Assembly (NCBI RefSeq): GCF_001665685.1 | Contig: NZ_LZTB01000100.1 | Coordinates: forward strand, 124,001-188,000 | DNA: 64,000 nt | Direction of reading: 5' to 3' | Source of the DNA: Mycobacterium sp. 852013-50091_SCH5140682 | GTDB lineage: Bacteria > Actinomycetota > Actinomycetes > Mycobacteriales > Mycobacteriaceae | In this document: positions 32,316 to 40,844 of the stretch, one piece after another | How the letters are laid out: the number at the start of each line of letters is the position of its first letter | Numbering within the stretch: position 1 is the stretch's first letter | The notes under the pieces: generated by a model | What the model was told of the DNA's origin: nothing | The model's database searches: none | The model's input: the letters and a program-made list of their open reading frames with translations, nothing else | Position numbers and translations under genes: made by a program

Positions 32316-32927
32316 TCAGATCTTAGGTTGGTCCCCGTCACCGATCAGCAGTCGCACCGCGAGGTCCAGCCGCTTGCCGACATCGGTCGCCGAGGCCCGC
32401 CGGGTCAGCCAGGCGAGCAGGTTGGACAGCCACACGTCGGAGATCACGCGGGCGATGTGGTACTGGTCCTCGGTCGGCTCGCCGTCGCTCATGGCGCGCG
32501 CGAACATCGAGTCCATGAGCTTGCCCACGTGGTCCACCTCGCCTGCCGCTGACGCGTCGGCGAAGACGAACGCCCTGGTCATGGCCTCGGTGAGCAGGGG
32601 ATTGCGCTGCATGGCGCGGTTCAGCTTGCCGACCATGAAGTTCAGCCGCTGATACGGTGTGCCGCCTGACAGCGCGGCGCGGTCGGTCTTGGCGTCGATG
32701 CGCTCGAATTCGCGGCCCAGCGCGGAGACCAGCAGATGGACCTTCGACGGGAAGTAGCGGTACAGCGTGCCGACCGCGACGTCGGCGCGTTCGGCGACCG
32801 CCCGCATCTGGACGGCCTCGTACCCGCCCTTGGATGCGATGGCCAGGGTGGCGTCGAGGATGCGCTTGCGACGCTCGCGCTGTGCTTCGGAGCCCAGTTC
32901 GGACTCGGCGAGGACCGCCACGGTCAT
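32316..32927 (-). CDS. kstR: TetR-family cholesterol catabolism repressor KstR
   Basis: A 203-residue TetR repressor almost identical to the remembered KstR. The HTH lies in RKRILDATLAIASKGGYEAVQMRAVAERADVAVGTLYRYFPSK at residues about 20-62, and the ligand domain ends in RRASATDVGKRLDLAVRLLIGD. KstR represses the steroid uptake and ring-degradation regulon and is released by 3-oxo-4-cholestenoyl-CoA-type thioesters. ATG 32927 matches the known KstR N-terminus; an in-frame ATG at 32996 would add 23 residues. Its operator (33139-33152) sits in the divergent gap with fadE34. Confidence 0.96.
   Translation of the reverse strand: MTVAVLAESELGSEAQRERRKRILDATLAIASKGGYEAVQMRAVAERADVAVGTLYRYFPSKVHLLVSALGREFERIDAKTDRAALSGGTPYQRLNFMVGKLNRAMQRNPLLTEAMTRAFVFADASAAGEVDHVGKLMDSMFARAMSDGEPTEDQYHIARVISDVWLSNLLAWLTRRASATDVGKRLDLAVRLLIGDGDQPKI
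32320..32325 (-). promoter_or_regulatory. Possible -10 element of otsB
   Basis: The minus strand reads TAAGAT, 7 bases before the GTG at 32312, inside the last codons of kstR. Confidence 0.4.
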
Positions 32928-33138
32928 GACCTCACGCGGGCGCGAGTCCGCCCCGGCGGACTGCTCGTTGCGTGCTGGCTGAGATAAGCCGGACATGTTG
33001 TTGGCGACTCCTTCGTACCGCGTACTCCATCGGAAACGATACGCACGCCGGTCTCCTTTTTCTCACGTCTTTGTCGGTTGGACATCGACGTGTCCTGCTG
33101 CAATGCCGGTCGACTTGACGGTCGAACACTGTCACTAT

Positions 33139-33152
33139 TAGAACACGTTCTA
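33139..33152. promoter_or_regulatory. KstR operator between kstR and fadE34
   Basis: TAGAACACGTTCTA matches the KstR consensus TNNAACNNGTTNNA exactly and is a perfect palindrome apart from the central pair. It lies 43 bases before GTG 33195 and covers the divergent promoters. Confidence 0.92.
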
Positions 33153-33194
33153 GTGAGAAGCGTGGACTTCTCGCACTACCGGTAGGAGCCGACC

Positions 33195-35312
33195 GTGTCA
33201 GCCACTGTCACCGACGAGCAGTTTGCCGCCCGCGACCTGGTTCGAAGCTGGGCCGCGGCGTCCGGCTCGATCGCCGCTGTACGTGACGGCGAACACGATC
33301 TGAACGCGTGGCGCGCGCCGTATCGGCGGTTCGCCGAACTAGGGATCTTCGGCGTCGCCGTCGGAGAAGAATACGGCGGTGCCGGCGGCAGCGTCGAGGA
33401 CCTGTGCGCGATGCTCGAGGAGGCCGCCGCGGCGCTTGTTCCCGGGCCCGTAGCAACCACGGCGCTGGTAACCCTGCTCGTCACCGACGAGGCGGTCCTG
33501 GGGGCACTGGTGGCGGGGGAGCGCACCGCGGGTGTCGCGCTGACGACTGATGTGCGCCTCGACGGGGATCGCGTATCCGGTACGGCCGACTTTGTGCTGG
33601 GCGCCGACGGCGCCGGGCTGCTGGTGCTGTCCGCGGGCGAGCAGGTGGTGCTGATCGATGCGGCGGCCGCGGGTGTGACGGTCGAACCGGTGCCTGCCAC
33701 CGACTTCTCGATCCCGCTGGCGCGCGTGGTGCTGGACTCCGCCCCCGCCGCGGTGCTTGCGGTGTCTCGGCAGCGGTTCGAGGATCTGGCCGCGACCGTG
33801 TTGGCCGCCGAGGCGGCCGGGCTGGCCCGCTGGGCGCTGCAGACCGCGACCGAATACGCCAAGGTGCGCGAGCAGTTCGGAAAGCCGATCGGCAGTTTCC
33901 AGGCCATCAAGCACATGTGTGCCGAGATGCTGCTGCGCTCCGAGCAAGCTGCCGTGGCGGCCGCCGACGCCGCAACGGCCGCCGCGGAGGACGATGAGCG
34001 GCAGCTGTCGATCGCCGCTGCGGTCGCCGCGACCGCGGGCATCGATGCCGCGGTGGCCAACGCCAAGGACTGCATCCAGGTGCTGGGCGGTATCGGCATC
34101 ACCTGGGAACACGACGCGCACCTGTATCTGCGTCGCGCATATGGCATATCGCACGCGCTGGGCGGCCACCGCCGATGGCTGCGTCGGGTCGGCGCGCTGA
34201 CGCGGCAGGGGATCCGGCGCGAGCTGCGTATCGATCTGGAGTCGGTGGCCGGTCTGCGTCCGCAGATCGCGGCTGCGGTCGCCGAGGTGGCCGCCCTGCC
34301 CGTCGAGCAGCGGCAGGCCGCGCTGGCCGACTCCGGGCTGTTGGCCCCGCATTGGCCACGTCCCTACGGCCGCAACGCATCTCCGGCCGAGCAGTTGCTG
34401 ATCGACCAGGAGCTGGCCGCGGCGTCGGTCGACCGCCCCGATCTCGTGATCGGGTGGTGGGCGGTGCCCACGATCCTCGAGCACGGCAGCCCCGCACAGA
34501 TCGAGCAGTTCGTCCCGCCGACGCTGCGCGGTGAGCTGACGTGGTGCCAGTTGTTCTCCGAGCCGGGCGCCGGTTCGGATCTGGCCGCGCTGCGCACCAA
34601 AGCCGTTCGCGCACAAGGCCCCAACGGTGAGCCGGGATGGAAGCTGACCGGGCAGAAGGTGTGGACCTCGGCAGCGCAGAAGGCACACTGGGGCGTCTGC
34701 CTGGCCAGAACGGACGCCGACGCGCCGAAACACAAGGGCATCACCTACTTCCTGGTCGACATGAAGACGCCCGGCATCGTGATCCGACCGCTGCGGGAGA
34801 TCACCGGCGACGAACTGTTCAACGAGGTGTTCTTCGACGACGTGTTCGTGCCCGACGAGATGGTGGTCGGGACCGTCAACGACGGCTGGCGGCTGGCGCG
34901 CACGACACTGGCCAACGAGCGCGTCGCCATGGCAGGCGGTACGGCACTGGGCAATCCGATGGAGGAGCTGCTCCGTACACTCGCCACGCTCGACGTCGAC
35001 CCGGCCGACGAGGACCGGCTGGGCGGCCTGATCCTGGCGGCCCAGGTGGGTTCCCTGCTGGATCAGCGCATCGCGGTGCTGGCCGTCGGCGGACAGGATC
35101 CGGGCCCGCAGGCCAGTGCCCGCAAGCTCATCGGGGTGCGCTACCGGCAGGCGCTGGCCGAGTTCCGGATGGAACTGTCCGACGGCGGCGGTGCGGTGAT
35201 CAACCGCGAGGTGCACGACTTCCTCAACACCCGCTGCCTGACCATCGCCGGTGGCACCGAACAGATCCTGCTGACCCTGGCCGGCGAGCGGCTGCTGGGG
35301 CTGCCGCGCTGA
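33195..35312 (+). CDS. fadE34: Acyl-CoA dehydrogenase FadE34 (ChsE3), fused double domain
   Basis: A 705-residue protein made of two acyl-CoA-dehydrogenase units in one chain, the length of remembered FadE34 (Rv3573c). The first unit covers residues 1 to about 325 (FGVAVGEEYGGAGGS; the C-terminal IQVLGGIGITWEHDAHLYLRR). The second covers about 335-705 (WCQLFSEPGAGSDLAALRT for FAD/substrate binding and GGTEQILLTLAGERLLG at the end). It dehydrogenates sterol side-chain CoA thioesters. GTG 33195 follows the KstR operator, so it belongs to the cholesterol regulon. The single-chain fusion replaces the heteromeric ChsE assemblies. Confidence 0.94.
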   Translation: MSATVTDEQFAARDLVRSWAAASGSIAAVRDGEHDLNAWRAPYRRFAELGIFGVAVGEEYGGAGGSVEDLCAMLEEAAAALVPGPVATTALVTLLVTDEAVLGALVAGERTAGVALTTDVRLDGDRVSGTADFVLGADGAGLLVLSAGEQVVLIDAAAAGVTVEPVPATDFSIPLARVVLDSAPAAVLAVSRQRFEDLAATVLAAEAAGLARWALQTATEYAKVREQFGKPIGSFQAIKHMCAEMLLRSEQAAVAAADAATAAAEDDERQLSIAAAVAATAGIDAAVANAKDCIQVLGGIGITWEHDAHLYLRRAYGISHALGGHRRWLRRVGALTRQGIRRELRIDLESVAGLRPQIAAAVAEVAALPVEQRQAALADSGLLAPHWPRPYGRNASPAEQLLIDQELAAASVDRPDLVIGWWAVPTILEHGSPAQIEQFVPPTLRGELTWCQLFSEPGAGSDLAALRTKAVRAQGPNGEPGWKLTGQKVWTSAAQKAHWGVCLARTDADAPKHKGITYFLVDMKTPGIVIRPLREITGDELFNEVFFDDVFVPDEMVVGTVNDGWRLARTTLANERVAMAGGTALGNPMEELLRTLATLDVDPADEDRLGGLILAAQVGSLLDQRIAVLAVGGQDPGPQASARKLIGVRYRQALAEFRMELSDGGGAVINREVHDFLNTRCLTIAGGTEQILLTLAGERLLGLPR

Positions 35313-35319
35313 CCGCGGG

Positions 35320-35895
35320 TCAGAACCCGGTCTGCGCGCAGGCGGTCGGCGGCGCGAGGTTCACGCCGCCGAAGACCACCTGGATGTCGGAGCACGCGAT
35401 GAAGGACGCCTTGGTGTTCGGCTGGCCGGTCGCCCAGTCGGTGGGTGTCGACTCACCGTCGACCTGGAAGCGCTCGATCGGCCCGCCGCCGAAGGTGGTC
35501 ACCGAGATCTCGGAGTTGTTGATCGACTTGAGCTGCTTGGACAGCACGTTGTCGTGGTTGGCGCCCTTGATCTCGCGCGGCGTGCCCGACGGCGCGCTGT
35601 AGGAGACCTCCTGCCAGACGTTGCGGTCCGTGCTGCGCAGCGTGATGGTCTGCCGTGCCCACGCGTCGCCGGGGAAGCCGATGGGCCCGTCCGGCGTCAG
35701 CAGGTTGGCCTGCGTGCTGAACGTGCACACCGTTCCCGCGCAGTTGGCGGTGACGTGCATCTCGATGTTGCCCTGTGGACTGGGGATGGAGGTGACGGCC
35801 GAGTTCGACGCCGCTGTGGCCGATGCGGGAAACACCAGTGCCGCCGCGGTCAGCACGGTGGCCGCACTCGCTGCGGTGAGCCTGTTCGTGGTCAT
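35320..35895 (-). CDS. Secreted protein of unknown function (Rv3572-like position)
   Basis: A 191-residue exported protein from ATG 35895 (a TTG at 35901 would add two residues). The signal peptide covers about residues 1-29 and ends in ATAASN. The mature domain is beta-rich (NIEMHVTANCAGTVCTFSTQANLL, ARQTITLRSTDRNVWQEVSYSA) with four cysteines, probably forming two disulphides, the last two near the C-terminus. No enzyme motif is visible. It lies between fadE34 (tail to tail) and kshB (same strand, 22 bases downstream of it), so it may be co-transcribed with kshB and thus come under KstR. Confidence 0.82.
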   Translation of the reverse strand: MTTNRLTAASAATVLTAAALVFPASATAASNSAVTSIPSPQGNIEMHVTANCAGTVCTFSTQANLLTPDGPIGFPGDAWARQTITLRSTDRNVWQEVSYSAPSGTPREIKGANHDNVLSKQLKSINNSEISVTTFGGGPIERFQVDGESTPTDWATGQPNTKASFIACSDIQVVFGGVNLAPPTACAQTGF

Positions 35896-35917
35896 CGTCA
35901 AGAAAGGTATCCGCTCG

Positions 35918-37000
35918 CTACTCGTCGTATGTGACTTCGACCGAATCGGACACCGGCGTGGCCTGGCATCCGAGGATCAGACCTTCTTCGAGATCGGATG
36001 GCTCCAGCACATCGTTGACCTCCATCTCGACGTCCCCGGACTTCTTGAGCACCGCACACGCACCGCAGTGTCCCTCCCGGCAGGAGAACGGCGCGTCGAG
36101 GCCCTTGTCCAGCAGCACGTCGAGCAGCTTTGCCGAACGCGGCCAACGGATTTCGTGTGTCGTGCCGTCGAGTGTGACGATCGCGGTGGCGGGGCCCTGG
36201 TCGCTGTCATCTTCGGTGATCACCACGCGGGCGAACGGGTCGGAGTCCAGCGATTTGAACACCTCGATGTGGATGCGCTCGTCGGGGACACCGGCCTGGC
36301 GCAGGGCCTCCTCGGCGGCGGACATGAACGGTCCCGGCCCGCAGATGAAGGCGTCGCTACCGGTGAAGGGCGTTGCGAGGCCCGCCAGCGCGGCCGCGCT
36401 CGGCAATCCCTGCACGGATTCCAGCCAGTGCACGACGGTGAGCCGGTCGGGGTACTTGGCGGCCAGCTCCCGCAGGGTGGCGGCGAAGATGACCGAGTTC
36501 TCGTCCCGGTTGGCATAGATCAGCACCACTTTGCCGGTGCCTTCGGCCAGTGCCGACTTGCAGATCGCCATCATCGGAGTGATGCCGCTGCCTGCCGCGA
36601 GCAGGAGCAGATCGGCGTTGAGATCCTTGGGTACGAAGGTGCCCGACGGCGCGAGCACATGCATCCGCATGCCGGCGTGGGCGTTGTCGCAGAGCCAGTT
36701 CGAGGCGTACCCGTCGACGGTGCGCTTGACGGTGACGGTCAGCTGATCGTCGGTGATCGGCGAGCTGGACAGTGAGTAGCAGCGGGCCACCGAGCCGGTG
36801 CGGTCGCTGGGGACGCGCAGGGTGAGGAACTGGCCGGGGGCGTACCGCAGCCGTTCGGCAGGCATGTCCGACCCAGCGGGCACCGCGAACACCAGGGAGC
36901 GCGCGTCGGTCGTCTCCTCGATGACCGCGGCAACCTGCAATTCGAGCACGTGGCTGCCCAGCGGCTCATCCGTCACCGGTGCCTCTCTTCCTTCACTCAT
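35918..37000 (-). CDS. kshB: 3-ketosteroid-9-alpha-hydroxylase reductase KshB
   Basis: A 360-residue reductase passing electrons from NAD(P)H via FAD and [2Fe-2S] to the oxygenase KshA, which hydroxylates ring-B carbon 9 of steroids. The N-terminal FAD domain has RCYSLSSSP (residues about 70-78). The NAD domain has LLLAAGSGITPMMAI and CGPGPFMSAAE. The C-terminal plant-type ferredoxin has the CREGHCGAC triad of ligands with the fourth cysteine in LILGCQA. ATG 37000 lies 4 bases from a KstR operator. kshA is not in the window. Confidence 0.95.
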   Translation of the reverse strand: MSEGREAPVTDEPLGSHVLELQVAAVIEETTDARSLVFAVPAGSDMPAERLRYAPGQFLTLRVPSDRTGSVARCYSLSSSPITDDQLTVTVKRTVDGYASNWLCDNAHAGMRMHVLAPSGTFVPKDLNADLLLLAAGSGITPMMAICKSALAEGTGKVVLIYANRDENSVIFAATLRELAAKYPDRLTVVHWLESVQGLPSAAALAGLATPFTGSDAFICGPGPFMSAAEEALRQAGVPDERIHIEVFKSLDSDPFARVVITEDDSDQGPATAIVTLDGTTHEIRWPRSAKLLDVLLDKGLDAPFSCREGHCGACAVLKKSGDVEMEVNDVLEPSDLEEGLILGCQATPVSDSVEVTYDE

Positions 37001-37003
37001 AAC

Positions 37004-37017
37004 TAGAACAGGTTACA
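37004..37017. promoter_or_regulatory. KstR operator of kshB
   Basis: TAGAACAGGTTACA fits TNNAACNNGTTNNA, with degenerate outer bases. It is 4 bases upstream of the kshB start and so would directly block its transcription start region. Confidence 0.82.
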
Positions 37018-37071
37018 AAAATATCGGTGCCCTGGTCCAGCGTCTGCAGCTCGGCGCTGCTCGACACAAAT

Positions 37072-37085
37072 TAAAACGTGTTCTA
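37072..37085. promoter_or_regulatory. KstR operator of hsaACDB
   Basis: TAAAACGTGTTCTA fits TNNAACNNGTTNNA and lies 42 bases before the hsaA GTG. Together with the 37004 site it gives each of the two divergent units its own operator. Confidence 0.85.
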
Positions 37086-37126
37086 ATCTCTGTCTAGTTG
37101 TGGATCTCGATCCAGGAGGCAATTCA

Positions 37127-38317
37127 GTGACGTCCATTGAACAGCGCGACGTGCAGGCGGTCCTCGCCGGCATCGATGACCTGTTGCCCGCGCTGCGGGA
37201 GCGGGCGCAGGCCACAGAGGACCTGCGGAAGATTCCGCAGGAGTCGATCGACGCGCTCGAAGAGATCGGGTTCTTCAAGCTGCTCCAGCCTGAGCAATGG
37301 GGCGGTCTGCAGTGCGACCCGACGGTGTTCTACGAGGCGGTACGCCGCCTGGCCAGCGCTTGCGGCTCCACCGGCTGGGTCAGCTCGATCATCGGCGTGC
37401 ACAACTGGCACCTGGCCCTGTTCGACCAGCGGGCACAGGAAGAGGTGTGGGGCGAGGACACCTCGGTCCGGGTGTCCTCCTCATACGCGCCGATGGGTGC
37501 CGGTGTGGTCACCGAGGCCGGCGACGGCTACCTCGTCAACGGCTCGTGGAACTGGTCCTCAGGCTGCGACCACGCCACCTGGGCCTTCCTGGGTGGCCCG
37601 GTGATCAAGGACGGCCGTCCCGTCGACTTCGGCAGCTTCCTGATCCCGATCAGTGACTACCGGATCGACGACGTCTGGCATGTGGTCGGCCTGCGCGGCA
37701 CCGGCAGCAACACCATCGTCGTCAAGGACGTTTTCGTGCCCAAGCACCGGTTCCTGTCCTACAAGTCGATGAACGACGGCACTGCGGGCGGCTACCAGAC
37801 CAACACCGCCGCGGTCTACAAGATGCCGTGGGGCACAGTGCATCCCACCACCATCTCGGCTCCCATCGTGGGGATGGCCTACGGCGCGTACGCCGCTCAC
37901 GTCGAGCACCAGGGCAAGCGCGTGCGCGCGGCGTTCGCCGGTGAGAAGGGCAAGGACGACCCGTTCGCCAAGGTGCGCATCGCCGAGGCCGCCAGCGATA
38001 TCGACGCCGCGTGGCGTCAGTTGATCGGCAACGTGGGCGATGAGTACGCCCTGCTGCAGGCGGGCAACGAGATTCCGTTCGAGCTGCGCACCCGCGCCCG
38101 CCGCGATCAGGTGCGGGCCACCGGCCGTGCCATCGCGTCTATCGACCGGCTCTTCGAATCGGCGGGTGCCACCGCCCTGGCCAACACCGCTCCGCTGCAA
38201 CGCTTCTGGCGTGATGCGCATGCGGGCCGGGTGCACGCCGCCAACGATCCCGAGCGGGCGTACATGATCTTCGGCAACAACGAGTTCGGACTGCCGCCCG
38301 CGGACACGATGGTCTGA
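37127..38317 (+). CDS. hsaA: 3-HSA hydroxylase oxygenase subunit HsaA
   Basis: A 396-residue flavin-dependent monooxygenase with an acyl-CoA-dehydrogenase fold. It hydroxylates 3-HSA to the catechol 3,4-DHSA using reduced FMN from HsaB. Fold landmarks are FKLLQPEQWGGL, the long helix VRRLASACGSTGWVSSIIGVHNW, the SGCDHATWAFLGG strand region and the C-terminal RDAHAGRVHAANDPERAY. AGGAGG 6 bases before GTG 37127 fixes the start. It is the first of four genes in the order A-D-C-B with gaps of 1-3 bases, driven from the KstR-controlled promoter. Confidence 0.96.
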   Translation: MTSIEQRDVQAVLAGIDDLLPALRERAQATEDLRKIPQESIDALEEIGFFKLLQPEQWGGLQCDPTVFYEAVRRLASACGSTGWVSSIIGVHNWHLALFDQRAQEEVWGEDTSVRVSSSYAPMGAGVVTEAGDGYLVNGSWNWSSGCDHATWAFLGGPVIKDGRPVDFGSFLIPISDYRIDDVWHVVGLRGTGSNTIVVKDVFVPKHRFLSYKSMNDGTAGGYQTNTAAVYKMPWGTVHPTTISAPIVGMAYGAYAAHVEHQGKRVRAAFAGEKGKDDPFAKVRIAEAASDIDAAWRQLIGNVGDEYALLQAGNEIPFELRTRARRDQVRATGRAIASIDRLFESAGATALANTAPLQRFWRDAHAGRVHAANDPERAYMIFGNNEFGLPPADTMV

Positions 38318-38318
38318 T

Positions 38319-39194
38319 ATGACTGCCACACAAGAGATCACCTTCGAATCGACGTCGCGCTACGCCAAGGTCAAGGCAGGCGATCTGGACCTGCAGTTGC
38401 ACTACCACGAAGCCGGTGACCCGTCGGCTCAGACCATCGTGCTGCTGCACGGTGGCGGGCCGGGTGCGTCGAGCTGGTCGAATTTCGGCCGCAACATCGC
38501 GGTGCTGGCCGAGCGGTTCCATGTGCTGGCCGTCGACCAGCCGGGCTACGGGCATTCGGACAAGCTCACCGAGCACGAGCAGTACAACCGCTACAGCGCC
38601 AAGGCGCTGCTGGGGTTGTTCGAGCACCTCGGTCTGCAGGGCCGGATTCCGCTGCTGGGCAACTCACTCGGTGGTGGCACCGCGGTGCGGTTCGCGCTGG
38701 ACTACCCGGACCGGGCGGGCAAGCTCGTGCTGATGGGCCCGGGTGGCCTTTCGGTCAACCTGTTCGCGCCTGATCCCACCGAGGGCGTCAAGCTGCTCGG
38801 CAAGTTCACCGCCGACCCGACGCGCGAGAACATGGAGCGGTTCCTGCGCATCATGGTTTTCGACCAGAAGCTCGTCACGCCCGAGCTGATCGACGAGCGG
38901 TTCGAGATCGCGAGCAGGCCCGAGTCGCTGGCCGCGGCACGTGCGATGGGAAAGTCGTTCGCCGGACCGGATTTCGAGCTCGGCATGATGTGGCGCGAGG
39001 TTTACAAGCTGCGTCAGCCCGTCCTGCTGATCTGGGGTCGCGAGGACCGGGTCAATCCGCTCGACGGCGCGCTCGTTGCGGTCAAGCAGATTCCGCGCGT
39101 GCAATTGCACGTTTTCGGGCAGTGTGGACACTGGGCACAGGTGGAGAAGTTCGACGAGTTCAACAAGCTCACCATCGATTTCCTTGGAGGCTAG
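38319..39194 (+). CDS. hsaD: 4,9-DSHA hydrolase HsaD
   Basis: A 291-residue C-C bond hydrolase of the alpha/beta fold, splitting the meta-cleavage product into DOHNAA and HHD. The oxyanion region is LLHGGGPGASSW, the nucleophile is Ser116 in GNSLGGG, the acid is the aspartate in WGREDRVNP and the base is the histidine in GQCGHWAQVEK. Length and motifs match HsaD (Rv3569c). It starts one base after the hsaA stop and is followed by hsaC after 3 bases. Confidence 0.96.
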   Translation: MTATQEITFESTSRYAKVKAGDLDLQLHYHEAGDPSAQTIVLLHGGGPGASSWSNFGRNIAVLAERFHVLAVDQPGYGHSDKLTEHEQYNRYSAKALLGLFEHLGLQGRIPLLGNSLGGGTAVRFALDYPDRAGKLVLMGPGGLSVNLFAPDPTEGVKLLGKFTADPTRENMERFLRIMVFDQKLVTPELIDERFEIASRPESLAAARAMGKSFAGPDFELGMMWREVYKLRQPVLLIWGREDRVNPLDGALVAVKQIPRVQLHVFGQCGHWAQVEKFDEFNKLTIDFLGG

Positions 39195-39197
39195 CCC

Positions 39198-40097
39198 ATG
39201 AGCATCAAATCGCTGGGGTACCTGCGCATCGAGGCCACCGACATCGCGGCCTGGCGGGAGTACGGCCTGAAGGTGCTCGGCATGGTCGAGGGCAAGGGCC
39301 AGACCGAGGGTGCGCTCTATCTGCGGATGGACGAGTTCCCCGCGCGGCTGATCATCGTCCCCGGTGACCATGACCGGCTGCTGGAGTCCGGCTGGGAAAC
39401 CGCGAATGCCGCTGAGCTGCAGGACATCCGCAATCGGCTCGAGGCAAATGGCGTCCCCTACAAGGAAGCCACCGCAACCGAGCTGGCCGACCGCCGCGTC
39501 GACGAGATGATCGTGTTCGACGACCCGTCGGGCAACACCCTCGAGGTGTTCCACGGGGTCGCACTCGAGCACCGCCGCGTGGTCAGCCCGTACGGGCACA
39601 AGTTCGTCACCGAGGAACAGGGGCTCGGCCACGTCGTGCTGACCACCAAGGACGACGCCGAAACCCTGCGGTTCTACCGGGACGTGCTCGGCTTCCACCT
39701 TCGGGACTCGATGCGGTTGCCGCCGCAGTTGGTGGGCAGGCCCGCCGACGGGGAGCCGGCCTGGCTGCGGTTCCTCGGGGTCAACCCGCGCCACCACAGC
39801 CTGGCGTTCATGCCGGGCCAGACACCCAGCGGAATCGTGCATCTGATGGTCGAGGTCGGCGAAGCCGACGACGTGGGCCTGTGCCTTGACCGTGCGCTGC
39901 GCCGCAAGGTGAAGATGTCGGCGACCCTCGGCCGCCACGTCAACGACAAGATGCTGTCCTTCTATATGAAGACTCCGGGTGGCTTCGACGTCGAATTCGG
40001 TTGTGAGGGCCTCGAAGTCGACGACGATGATTGGGTGGCCAGGGAATCGACGGCGGTGAGCCTGTGGGGGCACGACTTCAGCGTCGGCTTCAAGTAG
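39198..40097 (+). CDS. hsaC: 3,4-DHSA extradiol dioxygenase HsaC
   Basis: A 299-residue type I extradiol dioxygenase that opens the steroid A ring at the catechol. The iron-binding 2-His-1-carboxylate triad is at the expected places: His145 (QGLGHVVL), His215 (SGIVHLMVEV) and Glu266 (FDVEFG). Two vicinal-oxygen-chelate domains are visible, with the second catalytic. Further catalytic histidine is in RHHSLAFM. It corresponds to M. tuberculosis Rv3568c. It is transcribed with hsaD and hsaB. Confidence 0.96.
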   Translation: MSIKSLGYLRIEATDIAAWREYGLKVLGMVEGKGQTEGALYLRMDEFPARLIIVPGDHDRLLESGWETANAAELQDIRNRLEANGVPYKEATATELADRRVDEMIVFDDPSGNTLEVFHGVALEHRRVVSPYGHKFVTEEQGLGHVVLTTKDDAETLRFYRDVLGFHLRDSMRLPPQLVGRPADGEPAWLRFLGVNPRHHSLAFMPGQTPSGIVHLMVEVGEADDVGLCLDRALRRKVKMSATLGRHVNDKMLSFYMKTPGGFDVEFGCEGLEVDDDDWVARESTAVSLWGHDFSVGFK

Positions 40098-40099
40098 CC

Positions 40100-40663
40100 A
40101 TGAGCACCGCCATCGACCCCCGCACATTCCGCAATGTGCTCGGTCAGTTCTGCACGGGCATCACGATCATCACCACCGTCTACGAGGACGTCCCGATCGG
40201 GTTCGCCTGTCAGTCGTTCGCGGCGTTGTCGCTGGATCCGCCCCTGGTGCTCTTTTGCCCGACCAAGGTGTCCCGGTCGTGGCAGGCCATCGAGGCCAGC
40301 GGCCGATTCTGCGTCAACATGCTGCACGAGGATCAGCAGCACGTCTCGGCGCGCTTCGGTTCCAAGGAGTCCGACAAGTTCGCCGGGATCGATTGGCAGC
40401 CTTCAGAACTCGGATCTCCGATCATCGACGGCTCGCTGGCCCACATCGACTGCACCGTCTCGTCGGTGCATGACGGCGGTGACCATTTCGTGGTGTTCGG
40501 TGCGGTGCACGGCATGTCCGAGGTGCCCAAACGAAAGCCCCGGCCGCTGCTGTTCTACCGCGGGGAGTACACCGGGATAGAGCCGGACAAGAACACCCCG
40601 GCCACGTGGCGCAACGATCTGGAAGCGTTCCTCACCGCCACGACCAACGACACCTGGCTGTAG
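40100..40663 (+). CDS. hsaB: Flavin reductase HsaB
   Basis: A 187-residue flavin reductase-like FMN-binding protein that supplies reduced FMN to HsaA. The fold is shown by FRNVLGQFCTGITIITTV at the start, GFACQSFAALSLDPPLVLFCP in the flavin-binding strand region and HFVVFGAVHGM. It has the short C-terminal extension NDLEAFL seen in the mycobacterial protein (Rv3567c). It is the last gene of the operon; a strong hairpin follows 6 bases after its stop. In M. tuberculosis nat comes next, but not here. Confidence 0.95.
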   Translation: MSTAIDPRTFRNVLGQFCTGITIITTVYEDVPIGFACQSFAALSLDPPLVLFCPTKVSRSWQAIEASGRFCVNMLHEDQQHVSARFGSKESDKFAGIDWQPSELGSPIIDGSLAHIDCTVSSVHDGGDHFVVFGAVHGMSEVPKRKPRPLLFYRGEYTGIEPDKNTPATWRNDLEAFLTATTNDTWL

Positions 40664-40669
40664 CCAACG

Positions 40670-40701
40670 CAACCGGGCCCCGACATGTCGGGGCCCGGTT
40701 G
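40670..40701 (+). terminator. Terminator hairpin after hsaB
   Basis: A perfect 30-base palindrome (40671-40700, arms of 15 bases, AACCGGGCCCCGACA and its complement) with one more C-G pair outside. It starts 7 bases after the hsaB stop. No U-run follows, in line with the atypical intrinsic terminators of mycobacteria. It marks the end of the KstR-regulated operon. Confidence 0.85.
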
Positions 40702-40791
40702 GTGTTTGTGCGCTCAGGAATCGGACTTGACGGTCGCCCTCAGCTGGTCACGCCGTCCCGGCGGTGGAGCGCGTCGGTGTCCCGGTCAATC

Positions 40792-40809
40792 CCTTATCGG
40801 TCGATCAAA
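40792..40809. promoter_or_regulatory. Operator O1, probable TetR site upstream of the SDR promoter
   Basis: CCTTATCGGTCGATCAAA matches 15 of 18 bases of the pattern TTTGATCGGTCGATCAAA derived from sites O2 and O3. It lies just upstream of the TTGACA (40817-40822), a -35 candidate. Confidence 0.6.
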
Positions 40810-40816
40810 ACAAGCC

Positions 40817-40844
40817 TTGACAGTGCAATCGGCGGGTGTAAAGG
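40817..40844 (+). promoter_or_regulatory. Promoter of the SDR gene at 40880
   Basis: TTGACA (40817-40822) and TAAAGG (40839-40844) are separated by 16 bases. This is the best -35/-10 pair in the window and lies exactly between operators O1 and O2. Confidence 0.5.

Noticed and set aside
32928..32996. A 23-residue N-terminal extension of KstR
   Set aside because: The remembered KstR proteins start at the VAVLAESELGSEAQ region, and the extension has no helical DNA-binding content.
33339..35216. A 625-codon open frame on the minus strand opposite fadE34
   Set aside because: It mirrors the high-GC coding strand; its product is rich in Arg, Gly, His and Gln with no recognisable domain, while the plus strand encodes a clear double acyl-CoA dehydrogenase with a KstR operator.
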